NCBI RefSeq assembly: GCF_018881775.1
Contig: NZ_JACVPR010000001.1
Span: forward strand, 434,001 to 498,000
Direction: 5' to 3'
DNA: 64,000 nucleotides
DNA from: Polynucleobacter sp. MWH-Loch1C5
Lineage (GTDB): Bacteria; Pseudomonadota; Gammaproteobacteria; Burkholderiales; Burkholderiaceae
This document shows, piece by piece, positions 55,424 through 64,000 of this stretch; the stretch's first letter is position 1; the number at the start of each line of letters is the position of its first letter. Under the pieces are notes generated by a model. It was not told the origin of the DNA and searched no databases. It saw nothing but the letters and a program-made list of their open reading frames with translations. The position numbers and the translations under genes are program-made.

Positions 55424-56896
55424 ATGACCGAAGAAATCCTCATCAATATCACCCCGCAAGAGACTCGTGTTGCGATTATTCAATATGGAGTCGTGCAAGA
55501 ACTTCATGTTGAACGTGCGCAAAATCGCGGGATTGTCGGTAATGTCTACCTTGGCAAAGTCACTCGTGTGTTACCGGGTATGCAGTCAGCGTTTATAGAT
55601 ATTGGTCTTGAGCGTGCTGCTTTTTTACATGTCGCCGACTTATGGATCCCAAAAAGTTCTCAAAGCGAGAACCTGCCGATTGAGAAACTTGTTTTTGAAG
55701 GGCAGACTTTATTAGTACAGGCCCTCAAAGATCCATTAGGCACCAAAGGGGCAAGACTAACAACACACATCAGTATTGCTGGACGTAACTTGGTATACCT
55801 CCCCCAAGAAAGCCAAGAGGGTCAAATTGCAATCTCTCAGAAAATTGAATCTGCAGAACAACGTGAGCGACTCAAAACAGTGATGCATGGTCTCATGGCT
55901 GAACACTGCCCCAAGGTCTCCGGGAGTTTCATTATTCGCACCAGCGCTGAAGATGCGCCCCATGATGAGCTCATCAACGATTTACGTTATTTACAAGCGA
56001 CTTGGGCAACGATACAAGCAGGCACTCAGCAAAAGCCTGCCCCTAGCCTACTTCATCAAGATTTAAGCTTGGCAGAGCGGGTGTTGCGCGACCTTGCTGG
56101 CGAGGCCACAACACAAATCAGAATTGACTCAGCTGAGAATTTTGAAAAACTCAGTGAATTTTCTAAACGTTACACCCCCGATCAAACTCATAAGTTGGTC
56201 TTGTATCGAGGGGAGCGTCCTTTATTTGATTTGTACGATACCGAATCTGAAATCAATCGCGCCCTAGGTCGCCGTGTAGACCTGAAGTCCGGGGGTTATT
56301 TGATGATTGATCAAACAGAATCAATGACCACGATTGATGTCAATACAGGCAGCTTTGTAGGTGCCAAGACCTTTGATGACACCATCTACAAAACCAATCT
56401 CGAAGCCGCTCAGACTATTGCAAGACAATTACGTCTGCGTAATCTTGGCGGCATCATCATCATTGACTTTATTGATATGCACACTAAGGAGCACCAAGAT
56501 ATGGTGCTTGAAGAGCTGCGTAAACATTTAGCGCGTGATCGCATACGCACCACTATTAATCCTTTTTCAAGCTTAGGCTTGGTCGAAATGACGCGTAAGC
56601 GCACTCGTGAATCTTTAGCGCACTTACTGTGCGAACCTTGTCACGTCTGTGCAGGTAAGGGACAAACGAAAACCGCACAAAGCGTGTGTTATGACATTTT
56701 GCGTGAAGTGATTCGGGAGCATCGCCAGTTCAATCCGCGAGAATTCCGCATTGTGGCGAGCCCCGATGTGATTGATCGCTTCTTGGAAGAAGATAGTGTT
56801 CACCTAGCGCAGTTAATCGACTTCATTGGCAAACCCGTGCGGCTTCAAGCCGAAGCCAGCTTTAATCAAGAGCAATACGATATCGTTCTTAATTAA
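55424..56896 (+). CDS. rng: ribonuclease G
   Basis: Endoribonuclease for 16S rRNA 5' maturation and mRNA decay, 490 residues. It has an S1 RNA-binding domain (about 35-120, GIVGNVYLGKVTRVLPGMQSAFIDIGLERAAFLH), the RNase-H-like and DNase-I-like catalytic parts with TIDVNTGSFVG and IIIIDFIDM (metal-binding aspartates), and the zinc-link CEPCHVCAGKG. It lacks the long C-terminal scaffold of RNase E. It converges on msbA with a 4-base overlap (TTAA). Confidence 0.95.
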   Translation: MTEEILINITPQETRVAIIQYGVVQELHVERAQNRGIVGNVYLGKVTRVLPGMQSAFIDIGLERAAFLHVADLWIPKSSQSENLPIEKLVFEGQTLLVQALKDPLGTKGARLTTHISIAGRNLVYLPQESQEGQIAISQKIESAEQRERLKTVMHGLMAEHCPKVSGSFIIRTSAEDAPHDELINDLRYLQATWATIQAGTQQKPAPSLLHQDLSLAERVLRDLAGEATTQIRIDSAENFEKLSEFSKRYTPDQTHKLVLYRGERPLFDLYDTESEINRALGRRVDLKSGGYLMIDQTESMTTIDVNTGSFVGAKTFDDTIYKTNLEAAQTIARQLRLRNLGGIIIIDFIDMHTKEHQDMVLEELRKHLARDRIRTTINPFSSLGLVEMTRKRTRESLAHLLCEPCHVCAGKGQTKTAQSVCYDILREVIREHRQFNPREFRIVASPDVIDRFLEEDSVHLAQLIDFIGKPVRLQAEASFNQEQYDIVLN

Positions 56897-58698
56897 CTCG
56901 CTTGCGAAAATTGCAAGCGATGTAGGCTGGCATACAAGCCGTTGCTACTGATGAGCTCTTGATGGCTACCTTGCTCAACCACGCGACCATGATCTAAAAC
57001 GACAATGCGATTGGCATTTTCAATAGTCGATAAGCGATGTGCGATGACTAGCGTAGTTCTGCCCTTCATGAGAGTCTCTAGAGCTTCTTGTACTTGACGC
57101 TCAGACTCAGAATCCAAGGCTGAAGTCGCTTCATCCAAGATCAAGATGGGAGCGTCTTTATAGATGGCACGTGCAATCGCTAGTCGTTGGCGCTGACCGC
57201 CTGAGAGACGGTTACCGTTATCGCCAATCTCACTATCAATACCTTGTGGCAGTTCTTGTATCAAAGAGCCTAGATTGGCCGCTTGTAAAGCCTGCAAGAC
57301 TTTCTGACGGTCAATCTCTGCAGCACTTGTGGCACCATAGGCGACGTTAGCTGCAATCGTGTCATTAAAGAGAACCACGTCCTGGCTGACAAAAGCCATT
57401 TGGCGACGCAGATCTTTGAGTTCAATGGTCTGGATATCGATCCCATCGAGCAAAATTTGTCCGGCACTCGGATTAAAAAAGCGTGGTAATAAATTGACTA
57501 AGGTCGATTTACCGCTACCCGAAGGGCCCACAAAAGCCACGACTTCTCCTGCGCGAATGGTGAGTGAGACCTCTTTTAATGCTTCACGACTTTGAGCTTG
57601 CGCCGGATCTTCTTCATAAGCCTGGTTGAGATAGGTAAAACCGACTCCTGAGAACTGAATTTCACCTTGGGCCCGCGCAAGCTTGATCGCGTCTTGACGA
57701 CGTGCCTGATCTTCTTCAATCGGTTGATCCATGAGCTTAAAAATCATCTCTGCAGCAGCCACCCCTCTTTGCAGAGGCTGATTAATATCAGCGAGATGTT
57801 TGAGCGGGGAAATAATCAAAATTAGCGCTGTCACAAAAGCCACGAAGCCACCGACCGTTGTCTCAGCCATCGATGACTGGAATAAAGCCACTAGGAGAAC
57901 TCCAGAGAGTGCAATCGAGGCTACAAATTGCGTGATTGGCTGATTGAGGCCACCAGCAACTGCGATTTTCATGGAATAGCGACGCAATTTATTGGCAATC
58001 TCCTGAAAACGATTTTTCTCATAAGTCTGGCCACCGTGCAATTTGACGACCTTATAGCCCCCTACTGTCTCTTCTACAACGTAGGACAACTCATTGGTCA
58101 TATCTTGGTGAACTTTATGCAAGCGTCTTAAGCGCTTATTAATAATAGTGACCATTAAGCCCAAAATCGGGAAGATGATCATGATCAGCAAGGTAAGGCG
58201 CCAGTTCAAATAAAAGAGATAAAGCATCAAGCCCAAGACCGTGAGACTGTCTCTGACGAGATTCATGGCAATACTGGTAATGACTTGCAAAACAGCATTG
58301 ACTTCAAAAACTACAGCGTTAATTAAAGAAGCGGCCGAGCGACTTTGATAAATGTCAGCCGGCGCCTGCAAAAGACGGTTGAACATTTGCTCACGCAACT
58401 TCAATAAGACTGAATTAGTAATATGGCTCAAAGCGTAGTTAGAGCCAAACTGGGCAATCCCACGAATAAATGCCAAACCCACTAAAAAGGCGGGAACACG
58501 CCAGAGGGCATGGTCTAAATTACCGGTGAAACCTTTATCTAAGAGGGGCTTGAGCAGGGCTGGAATGGCAGTTTCGCTGGCCGCTACAATAGCGAGGCCG
58601 ATCAATGCGCAAACAGCCGCCACTTTGTGGGGGATCGCGTATTTGAGAATACGGACTAAAGCCGTTTGTGTTTTTAAATTGATACTTTTTTGATCCAT
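56893..58698 (-). CDS. msbA: lipid A export ATP-binding/permease protein MsbA
   Basis: Homodimeric half-transporter that flips lipid A-core across the inner membrane, 601 residues. Six membrane segments occupy about residues 25-310. The ATPase domain has FVGPSGSGKSTLVNLLPRFF, LSGGQRQRLAIARAIYKDAPILILDEATSALD and the H-loop VIAHRLSTIE. Convergent with rng; divergent from the glycosyltransferase genes, consistent with an LPS-related cluster. Confidence 0.93.
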   Translation of the reverse strand: MDQKSINLKTQTALVRILKYAIPHKVAAVCALIGLAIVAASETAIPALLKPLLDKGFTGNLDHALWRVPAFLVGLAFIRGIAQFGSNYALSHITNSVLLKLREQMFNRLLQAPADIYQSRSAASLINAVVFEVNAVLQVITSIAMNLVRDSLTVLGLMLYLFYLNWRLTLLIMIIFPILGLMVTIINKRLRRLHKVHQDMTNELSYVVEETVGGYKVVKLHGGQTYEKNRFQEIANKLRRYSMKIAVAGGLNQPITQFVASIALSGVLLVALFQSSMAETTVGGFVAFVTALILIISPLKHLADINQPLQRGVAAAEMIFKLMDQPIEEDQARRQDAIKLARAQGEIQFSGVGFTYLNQAYEEDPAQAQSREALKEVSLTIRAGEVVAFVGPSGSGKSTLVNLLPRFFNPSAGQILLDGIDIQTIELKDLRRQMAFVSQDVVLFNDTIAANVAYGATSAAEIDRQKVLQALQAANLGSLIQELPQGIDSEIGDNGNRLSGGQRQRLAIARAIYKDAPILILDEATSALDSESERQVQEALETLMKGRTTLVIAHRLSTIENANRIVVLDHGRVVEQGSHQELISSNGLYASLHRLQFSQAS

Positions 58699-58736
58699 AC
58701 CCGCAATCGTACCCTACACGGTGCTAACATCGCCCC

Positions 58737-59522
58737 ATGAGCATATCCGTTATCTTAATTACCAAGAATGAAGCCGCTAATATCCAAGCTTGCTTACAGA
58801 GCGTCTCATTCGCTAACGAGATTATCGTCGTAGATAGCCAAAGTAGCGACAAAACTGTGGAAATCGCGCAACAAATGGGGGCGAAAGTCACGATTACAAG
58901 CGATTGGCCCGGGTTTGGCCCTCAAAAAAACCGTGCTTTAGATTTAGCTACCGGTGATTGGGTGTTATCGATTGATGCGGACGAACGTGTCACCCCAGAA
59001 TTACAAGCTGAGATTTTGGCAATCACTGCCAACTCAGAAGCCTCTGCTGCTTATATGATTCCTAGACTATCTTGGTACTGTGGACGTTTTATGCGCCACT
59101 CAGGCTGGTATCCCGATTATGTCTTACGTCTGTTTCGTCGTGGGCAGGCTAGATTTACGGAACATATCGTTCATGAAACAGTGCAACTCATACAGGCGGG
59201 CACTGCTGGCCACTTAAAAAATCATTTCTTGCACTATAGCTTCATGAATACCGAGCAAGTATTAGAAAAAATCAACAAATACTCTAGTGCTGCAGCAGAA
59301 CAAGCGTTTGCACAAGGACGTCGCTCGACTGTCAGTGGCGCCTTTCTGCGAGGCTGCTGGGCATTTATCAGAACCTACCTCTTACGCCTGGGCTTCTTAG
59401 ATGGTCCACAAGGTTTTGCACTCGCCTTATCCAACGCACATGGCACTTATTACCGCTACTTGAAAATTTGGCAGCTAGGTCAAAATCCAGCGAATAAAAT
59501 AACGTCAAGTAAAGATTCTTGA
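58737..59522 (+). CDS. family-2 glycosyltransferase, WaaE/KdtX-like
   Basis: Inner-face glycosyltransferase probably adding glucose to the LPS inner core. The GT-A signature SVILITKNEAANIQACLQSVSFANEIIVVDSQSSDKTVEIA is at the N-terminus, followed by WPGFGPQKNRALDLATGDWVLSIDADERVTPEL, in which the DAD triad is the metal site. WYPDYVLRLFRR and HVHETV-like segments also match WaaE. Length 261. The sugar is inferred, not shown. Confidence 0.85.
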   Translation: MSISVILITKNEAANIQACLQSVSFANEIIVVDSQSSDKTVEIAQQMGAKVTITSDWPGFGPQKNRALDLATGDWVLSIDADERVTPELQAEILAITANSEASAAYMIPRLSWYCGRFMRHSGWYPDYVLRLFRRGQARFTEHIVHETVQLIQAGTAGHLKNHFLHYSFMNTEQVLEKINKYSSAAAEQAFAQGRRSTVSGAFLRGCWAFIRTYLLRLGFLDGPQGFALALSNAHGTYYRYLKIWQLGQNPANKITSSKDS

Positions 59523-59527
59523 TTCAG

Positions 59528-60337
59528 ATGCCTGCTCAAACACCCCGTTTAATTAGTGTTTTACTAGCCACCTATAACTGGCCTGAAGCTCTACAACTTT
59601 GCCTTAACTCCTTACGAGAACAAACCGATCTAGATTTTGAAATCATCATTACAGATGATGGTTCAGGTGAAAGTACCCGCGCATTGATTGAGAAAGAGCA
59701 ACTTGATTTTCCAGTTCCCATCAAACATCTTTGGCAAGAAGATATCGGTTTTAGAAAATCCCTCATACTCAATCAAGGGATAGCTGCTGCACAAGGCGAT
59801 TATTTAGTCTTTTTAGATGGCGACTGCATCGTGCAAAATGACTTTATAGCCCAACACCGCCGCTTAGCTGAGCCTCACTGTTTAGTGACCGGTAGCCGCA
59901 TTTTGACAAGTGAAGGCTTAAAAAATGAGTTGGTACAAACCAAGCTGATCAAGCAACCGATCAGTGATGTATTGAGATCCGTTTGGCAATGGCGCTTACA
60001 AAACAAGATTAATAAATTACTTCCACTACTTCTTAAGTTACCCAATCACCCATGGCGTTACTATAAAAAGTTTGAGTGGCGACGAATCAAGGGGTGCAAT
60101 ATGGCGTGCTGGACATCTGATGCACGCGCAATGGGTGGCTTTGATGAGAGCCTCACAGGTTGGGGCCATGAGGATGCTGATTTTGTCTTTCGCCTACAAG
60201 ACGCTGGGGTGATTCGTAAATCAGGGGCTTTTGCTACAGAAGTGTTTCATTTGTGGCACAAAATGCAAGATCGGGCTACCGCTGAAAAGAACGCAGCGAT
60301 TGTGCGCGCCAAAATTTTGGCTAAGAAACAGGTATGA
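59528..60337 (+). CDS. family-2 glycosyltransferase with galactosyltransferase-type C-terminal domain
   Basis: GT-A enzyme of 269 residues. It opens RLISVLLATYNWPEALQLCLNSLREQ and has IIITDDGSGE and the metal-site region VFLDGDCIVQNDFI. The C-terminal segment FDESLTGWGHEDADFVFRLQDAG is typical of chondroitin-polymerising or galactosyltransferase-like LPS enzymes. The ATG at 59528 is used; a TTG at 59519 overlaps the previous stop and could instead couple translation. Donor and acceptor are unknown; LPS core is likely from the neighbours. Confidence 0.83.
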   Translation: MPAQTPRLISVLLATYNWPEALQLCLNSLREQTDLDFEIIITDDGSGESTRALIEKEQLDFPVPIKHLWQEDIGFRKSLILNQGIAAAQGDYLVFLDGDCIVQNDFIAQHRRLAEPHCLVTGSRILTSEGLKNELVQTKLIKQPISDVLRSVWQWRLQNKINKLLPLLLKLPNHPWRYYKKFEWRRIKGCNMACWTSDARAMGGFDESLTGWGHEDADFVFRLQDAGVIRKSGAFATEVFHLWHKMQDRATAEKNAAIVRAKILAKKQV

Positions 60338-61419
60338 AACGCATATTGATTATCGCCACCCGGCAAATTGGTGACACCCTCATCACTACCCCGCTCATTG
60401 AGGCCACTCATCGTCTTTGGCCTCAAGCCAAAATAGATTTTTTCGGCTACTCGGCGAGTTTGCCGATGCTCTTTGGCAATCCCCATCTAGACCGTTTAAT
60501 AGGCTCTTCGACTAGACCTCGTTGGGGTGAGTATCTAAAACAGTTTTTTCAATTGTTTCGTCGCTATGACTTAGCCATCATTACGCAACCCAGTGATCGC
60601 GCCTATATCTATGGTCTGTTAGCAGCTAAGCAAATTGTGGGGGTAGTGCCTTCTGAAGAAAAACATAATTGGTGGAAGAAAAAATGTGCACTTCATACCG
60701 TTGAAGTGGATTACTTTGGCCAACATGTGATCGCTGAAAAACTGCGCTTACTTCTACCTTTTACATCTGAAAAGAATTTATTTGAGAGCTCCTCTGGTGT
60801 GCGCGTACTGCCCCCGGCTATCGTTCCTTTACCTGAGTGGTTAGGCTCTCAACTGAAGCAAGATTTTGTCGTGATACATCCGAGCCCACTGACTGCCTAT
60901 AAACGTTGGCCACTTTTTCATTGGGTTCAATTAATTGAACACCTGAGCAGCAAATATCAAGTGATTTTGAGTGGCGCACCGATTGCCCAAGACTTAGAAC
61001 TCAATGCTGAAATCATGAGTCAACTCTCTGAAGGCGCGCGATCTCAAGTCCTTAATCTAGAGGGTCGCCTAGCTCTTAATCAGCTGGGCACACTCTTGCG
61101 CTCTGCTCGCCTTTACATCGGGGTCGATACCTCAGTCACCCATTTGGCTGCGGCTTGCGATATTCCTATGATCACTTTATTCGGGGCAACACCACCCACT
61201 AACTTTGGTCCATGGCCGAATGGTTTCAAAGGAGATCAACCCTATCAATTACGAGGCACTCAAAAAGTGGGGCTAGTTACCATCGTGCAAGGCCCGGGTG
61301 ACTGTGTGCCTTGCCGCAAAGCAGGTTGCGAAGATCGGCCTGATAGCAAAAGTGAATGCTTAATGAATCTGAGCGTGGCCCAAGTGATTGAGGCTATCGA
61401 GGCCTATAGACTAAATTAA
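60334..61419 (+). CDS. family-9 glycosyltransferase (heptosyltransferase-like)
   Basis: GT-B enzyme of 361 residues transferring heptose from ADP-heptose to LPS core. Features are RILIIATRQIGDTLITTPLIEATHRLWPQAKIDFFG at the N-terminus, IHPSPLTAYKRWP and LYIGVDTSVTHLAAACDIPMITLFGATPP in the C-terminal domain. A cysteine-rich patch (CVPCRKAGCEDRPDSKSEC) follows, as in the WaaQ/RfaQ-like group. It overlaps the preceding gene by 4 bases. Confidence 0.85.
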   Translation: MKRILIIATRQIGDTLITTPLIEATHRLWPQAKIDFFGYSASLPMLFGNPHLDRLIGSSTRPRWGEYLKQFFQLFRRYDLAIITQPSDRAYIYGLLAAKQIVGVVPSEEKHNWWKKKCALHTVEVDYFGQHVIAEKLRLLLPFTSEKNLFESSSGVRVLPPAIVPLPEWLGSQLKQDFVVIHPSPLTAYKRWPLFHWVQLIEHLSSKYQVILSGAPIAQDLELNAEIMSQLSEGARSQVLNLEGRLALNQLGTLLRSARLYIGVDTSVTHLAAACDIPMITLFGATPPTNFGPWPNGFKGDQPYQLRGTQKVGLVTIVQGPGDCVPCRKAGCEDRPDSKSECLMNLSVAQVIEAIEAYRLN

Positions 61420-61437
61420 ATACTAGGCGTATTTAAT
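61415..61437. repeat. AT-rich inverted repeat over two convergent stop codons
   Basis: Arms ATTAAATAC / GTATTTAAT (9 bp, perfect) with a 5-base loop. It includes the stop of the heptosyltransferase gene (61417-61419) and the stop of dnaE (61423-61425). It may serve as a weak two-way 3' end; the stem is too AT-rich to be a strong terminator. Confidence 0.55.
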
Positions 61438-64000
61438 CTCGATGGGGCTCACGGAACCCACATTGGCTAAGGCAATATTAAGGCCACGAATATTTGCGTC
61501 ATCCGGATATATCTTCCACTCATCCGGGAATTGCATTTGACAAACACTACCATTGGCCAAGACATCCGCAGTCATGGTCAAACCTTGGTTCTGCTTACTC
61601 AGGTACTGACCCAGTTGTTGCTTAAAGCCTTTGATATCGATGCCAGGCTGAAGCTGCATATGCAAGCTTCTGGCGAATTTGAGTCGTGCCGTCGCGATAT
61701 CCATGACCGCATCAGCGACGACACGCATCCCACCAGAGAATTTATCGGGTGAAACCGAAACTTTCGCAATGACCAACTCATCTTCTTTAAGCCAATGGCG
61801 ATTGGGCTCAAAGACTTCACTGTACACCGTCATCTCTAACTGAGCACTACCATCATCAATGGTAGCAATCATGAGCTTGCCTCGAGGCCCCATCATACTG
61901 CGAGTCGAAGTCATGATCCCAGCGATCAAACGATCCTTACCTTCTGAAAGCTGGTTCAGTGGCGTTCTGACAAAGTGTTGCAACTCAGGGCGATACATAT
62001 CAAAAAGATGCCCCGTCAGATATAAGCCGAGAGCCATTTTCTCTTCTTGCAAGCGTTGTTTTTCATGCCAAACCTCAGCCTTAATGAGTTCTGGCTGATG
62101 CTGTGCTGTCGCATCAGCATCAAATAAACTCACCTGCATAGCCGATGCCTGCGCCTGATCGGCAGCCTCAATGGCCATGCTCAGAGAATGGAGGAGGGTA
62201 CTACGTGAGTCGTAGCCTTTGTATAAGCTATCAAAGGCCCCCGCACGTATCAAGGCTTCCATCGTGCGACGATTAACAACACGACGATCGACTCTGGTAC
62301 AGAAATCAAATAAATCAGTAAATGGGGCTTCCTGGCGTGCCGCCATGATCATTTCAATAGCGGCTTGCCCCGTGCCACGAATGGCGCCTAAACCATAACG
62401 AATAGAGCGGGCGGCTTGCTCTTGATTATTGGGATCTTCTCGCAGCGGCTTGAACTCATAATCACTCTGATTAATATCTGGAGGCAAGATACTTAATTGG
62501 TTAGCAAGAGCATCTTCATAAAGTACTTTGACCTTATCAGTGTCGTCCATCGCCAAAGACATGTTGGCTGCCATGAACTCAGCAGGGTAATGCGCTTTTA
62601 GCCATGCAGTGTGATAAGCGAGCAAGGCATATGCCGCGGCATGAGACTTATTAAAGCCATAGCCCGCAAACTTTTCCATCAAGTCAAAGATTTCATCGGC
62701 TTTTTCTGTCTTGAGTCCGCTCTTAGCTGCACCGTCTCTAAATAACTGGCGGTGCTCAGCCATCTCTTCTGGCTTTTTCTTACCCATGGCACGACGTAAT
62801 AAGTCTGCGCCACCGAGTGAATAGCCACCGATGATCTGAGCCATCTGCATCACCTGCTCCTGATACACCATGATGCCGTAGGTTTCGCGTAAAACAGGCT
62901 CGACGCGCGGATCAGGGTAGTGGACTTGCTGCTTGCCATGCTTACGCGCAATGTAGTCTGGAATGAGGTCCATCGGACCGGGTCGATAAAGCGCCACCAA
63001 GGCAATGATGTCCTCAAAACGATCGGGCTTAGCCTCTCTTAGCATGCCTTGCATGCCGCGGCTTTCTAGCTGGAACACAGCGACCGTGTTGGCGTTTTTA
63101 AGAATCTCAAATGCGGCGGGATCGTCTAGAGGTACCTGCCCTACACGCCAATCTTTTTTCTCAGGGTAGAGATTTTTAATATAGCGCTCTGCCCAATCTA
63201 AGATGGTGAGAGTGGTTAGACCCAAGAAGTCAAACTTCACCAAGCCAACGGCTTCCACATCATCTTTGTCATACTGACTCACCACACCTGCATCGGCCGC
63301 ATCTTTACCACTTTGGGTATATAAGGGGCAGAAATCCGTGAGCTTACCGGGGGCGATCAAGACGCCCCCTGCGTGCATACCGACGTTACGAGTCATTCCT
63401 TCGAGCTGTTGGGCCAAACCTAAGAGTTGCTTAACCTCTTCCTCTTTAGATTCGCGTTCGGCCAGGAGTTTTTCTTCTTTTTTAGCTTGTTCGATCGTGA
63501 CTTGCTGTCCTGGTTTGTTTGGGATGAGTTTAGAAATACCATCGACAAAACCGTAAGGTTGTTCGAGTACACGGCCTACATCACGAATCGCAGCACGCGC
63601 TGCCATCGTACCGAAGGTAGCAATTTGGCTCACCGCATCTTTGCCATACTTTTCTTTAACGTAGGCAATCACACGGTCGCGCCCATGCTGACAAAAGTCG
63701 ATATCGAAGTCAGGCATAGAGACACGTTCAGGGTTCAAGAAACGCTCAAAGAGTAAGTTGTAGCGTAAAGGATCTAGATCTGTAATCCCTAATGAATAAG
63801 CGACTAGAGAGCCTGCGCCAGAACCACGCCCCGGGCCTACGGGCACACCGTTATTTTTTGCCCAGTTAATAAAGTCAGCAACAATCAAGAAGTAACCTGG
63901 GAAACCCATTTGTGAAATCGTGCGGGCCTCAAACTTCAGGCGTACCTCATAGGTGGGTTTTTGTTTTTCTCGCTCGACAGGATCTGGATACAGATGTTCT
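61423..64000 (-). CDS. dnaE: DNA polymerase III alpha subunit, 5' part missing
   Basis: Replicative polymerase; the last 859 codons are present and the gene continues past the right edge, where the PHP domain should be. The palm motifs GVPVGPGRGSGAGSLVAYSLGITDLDPL and SMPDFDIDFCQHGRDRVI carry the catalytic aspartates. YGIMVYQEQVMQM, the helix-hairpin-helix region (about 575-630 of the visible part) and a C-terminal OB-fold follow. Reading in frame from 63999 gives EHLYPDPVEREKQKPTYEVR before the first internal Met at 63909, so that Met is not the start. Confidence 0.96.
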   Translation of the reverse strand, partial: EHLYPDPVEREKQKPTYEVRLKFEARTISQMGFPGYFLIVADFINWAKNNGVPVGPGRGSGAGSLVAYSLGITDLDPLRYNLLFERFLNPERVSMPDFDIDFCQHGRDRVIAYVKEKYGKDAVSQIATFGTMAARAAIRDVGRVLEQPYGFVDGISKLIPNKPGQQVTIEQAKKEEKLLAERESKEEEVKQLLGLAQQLEGMTRNVGMHAGGVLIAPGKLTDFCPLYTQSGKDAADAGVVSQYDKDDVEAVGLVKFDFLGLTTLTILDWAERYIKNLYPEKKDWRVGQVPLDDPAAFEILKNANTVAVFQLESRGMQGMLREAKPDRFEDIIALVALYRPGPMDLIPDYIARKHGKQQVHYPDPRVEPVLRETYGIMVYQEQVMQMAQIIGGYSLGGADLLRRAMGKKKPEEMAEHRQLFRDGAAKSGLKTEKADEIFDLMEKFAGYGFNKSHAAAYALLAYHTAWLKAHYPAEFMAANMSLAMDDTDKVKVLYEDALANQLSILPPDINQSDYEFKPLREDPNNQEQAARSIRYGLGAIRGTGQAAIEMIMAARQEAPFTDLFDFCTRVDRRVVNRRTMEALIRAGAFDSLYKGYDSRSTLLHSLSMAIEAADQAQASAMQVSLFDADATAQHQPELIKAEVWHEKQRLQEEKMALGLYLTGHLFDMYRPELQHFVRTPLNQLSEGKDRLIAGIMTSTRSMMGPRGKLMIATIDDGSAQLEMTVYSEVFEPNRHWLKEDELVIAKVSVSPDKFSGGMRVVADAVMDIATARLKFARSLHMQLQPGIDIKGFKQQLGQYLSKQNQGLTMTADVLANGSVCQMQFPDEWKIYPDDANIRGLNIALANVGSVSPIEIKYA

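Overview
The window is chromosomal DNA of a betaproteobacterium. It is most like Burkholderiales of the Polynucleobacter type. This is inferred from moderate-to-low GC, the hemC-hemD-hemX-hemY block, the run purD-hemF-nadD-rsfS-rlmH-maf-rng, a DUF3460 gene before scpA, a Bug-type solute receptor and 6S RNA directly after zapA. No insertion sequence, prophage, CRISPR array or replication origin was seen. Coding density is high and nearly every gene is intact. Two genes are cut by the window edges: a Y-family DNA polymerase on the left and dnaE on the right.

Layout. 1-7.3 kb: Y-family polymerase with a LexA-type box at its start, an aldehyde dehydrogenase, the tetrapyrrole genes hemC/hemD/hemX/hemY, and argH. 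7.4-11 kb: an Orn/Lys/Arg decarboxylase, dcd and mobA. 10.4-22.2 kb: a formate dehydrogenase/selenocysteine island on the minus strand. In transcription order it reads fdoG (with an in-frame UGA), fdoH, fdoI, a hairpin, fdhE, selA, selB, tRNA-Sec, a GcvH-like lipoyl-domain protein, a DsrE-family protein, selD and mobA. 22.6-29.1 kb: mrp, metG, a SulP transporter, DUF3460, scpA and panC. 29.1-34.2 kb: vitamin B12 uptake, with btuF, the convergent btuDC pair, and a cobalamin riboswitch in front of an AT-rich btuB-like receptor. 34.2-36.3 kb: a small coiled-coil protein, zapA, 6S RNA, a small cytochrome c and a TauE-family exporter. 36.3-40.8 kb: malonate use (GntR regulator, malonyl-CoA decarboxylase, Bug receptor, malonyl-CoA synthetase). 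40.9-50 kb: lgt, holC, pepA, lptF, lptG, cysB, rlmJ, tRNA-Leu(CAA) and two oxidoreductases. 50.2-56.9 kb: yebC and the purD-to-rng run. 56.9-64 kb: msbA, three LPS-core-type glycosyltransferases and dnaE.

How the genes work together. The island holds a respiratory formate dehydrogenase (Tat-exported catalytic subunit, iron-sulfur subunit, cytochrome b subunit) together with what is needed to make it a selenoprotein: SelD supplies selenophosphate, SelA charges tRNA-Sec, and SelB decodes UGA at a SECIS hairpin. MobA supplies the guanylylated molybdenum cofactor and FdhE assists maturation. The SECIS hairpin has a bulged U at position 17 and G23/U24 in its loop, counted from the UGA; these are the positions known to matter in E. 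coli fdhF. The most unusual part is the pair of small genes between tRNA-Sec and selD, a GcvH-fold carrier with a candidate lipoyl lysine and a DsrE-fold protein with one conserved-looking cysteine. They have no established role in selenium or formate metabolism and are the best candidates here for an undescribed function. Other signals worth checking are a near-perfect 33-bp palindrome over a start codon at 34226-34258, a LexA box touching the polymerase start, and a perfect 10-bp-arm operator before the malonate regulator.
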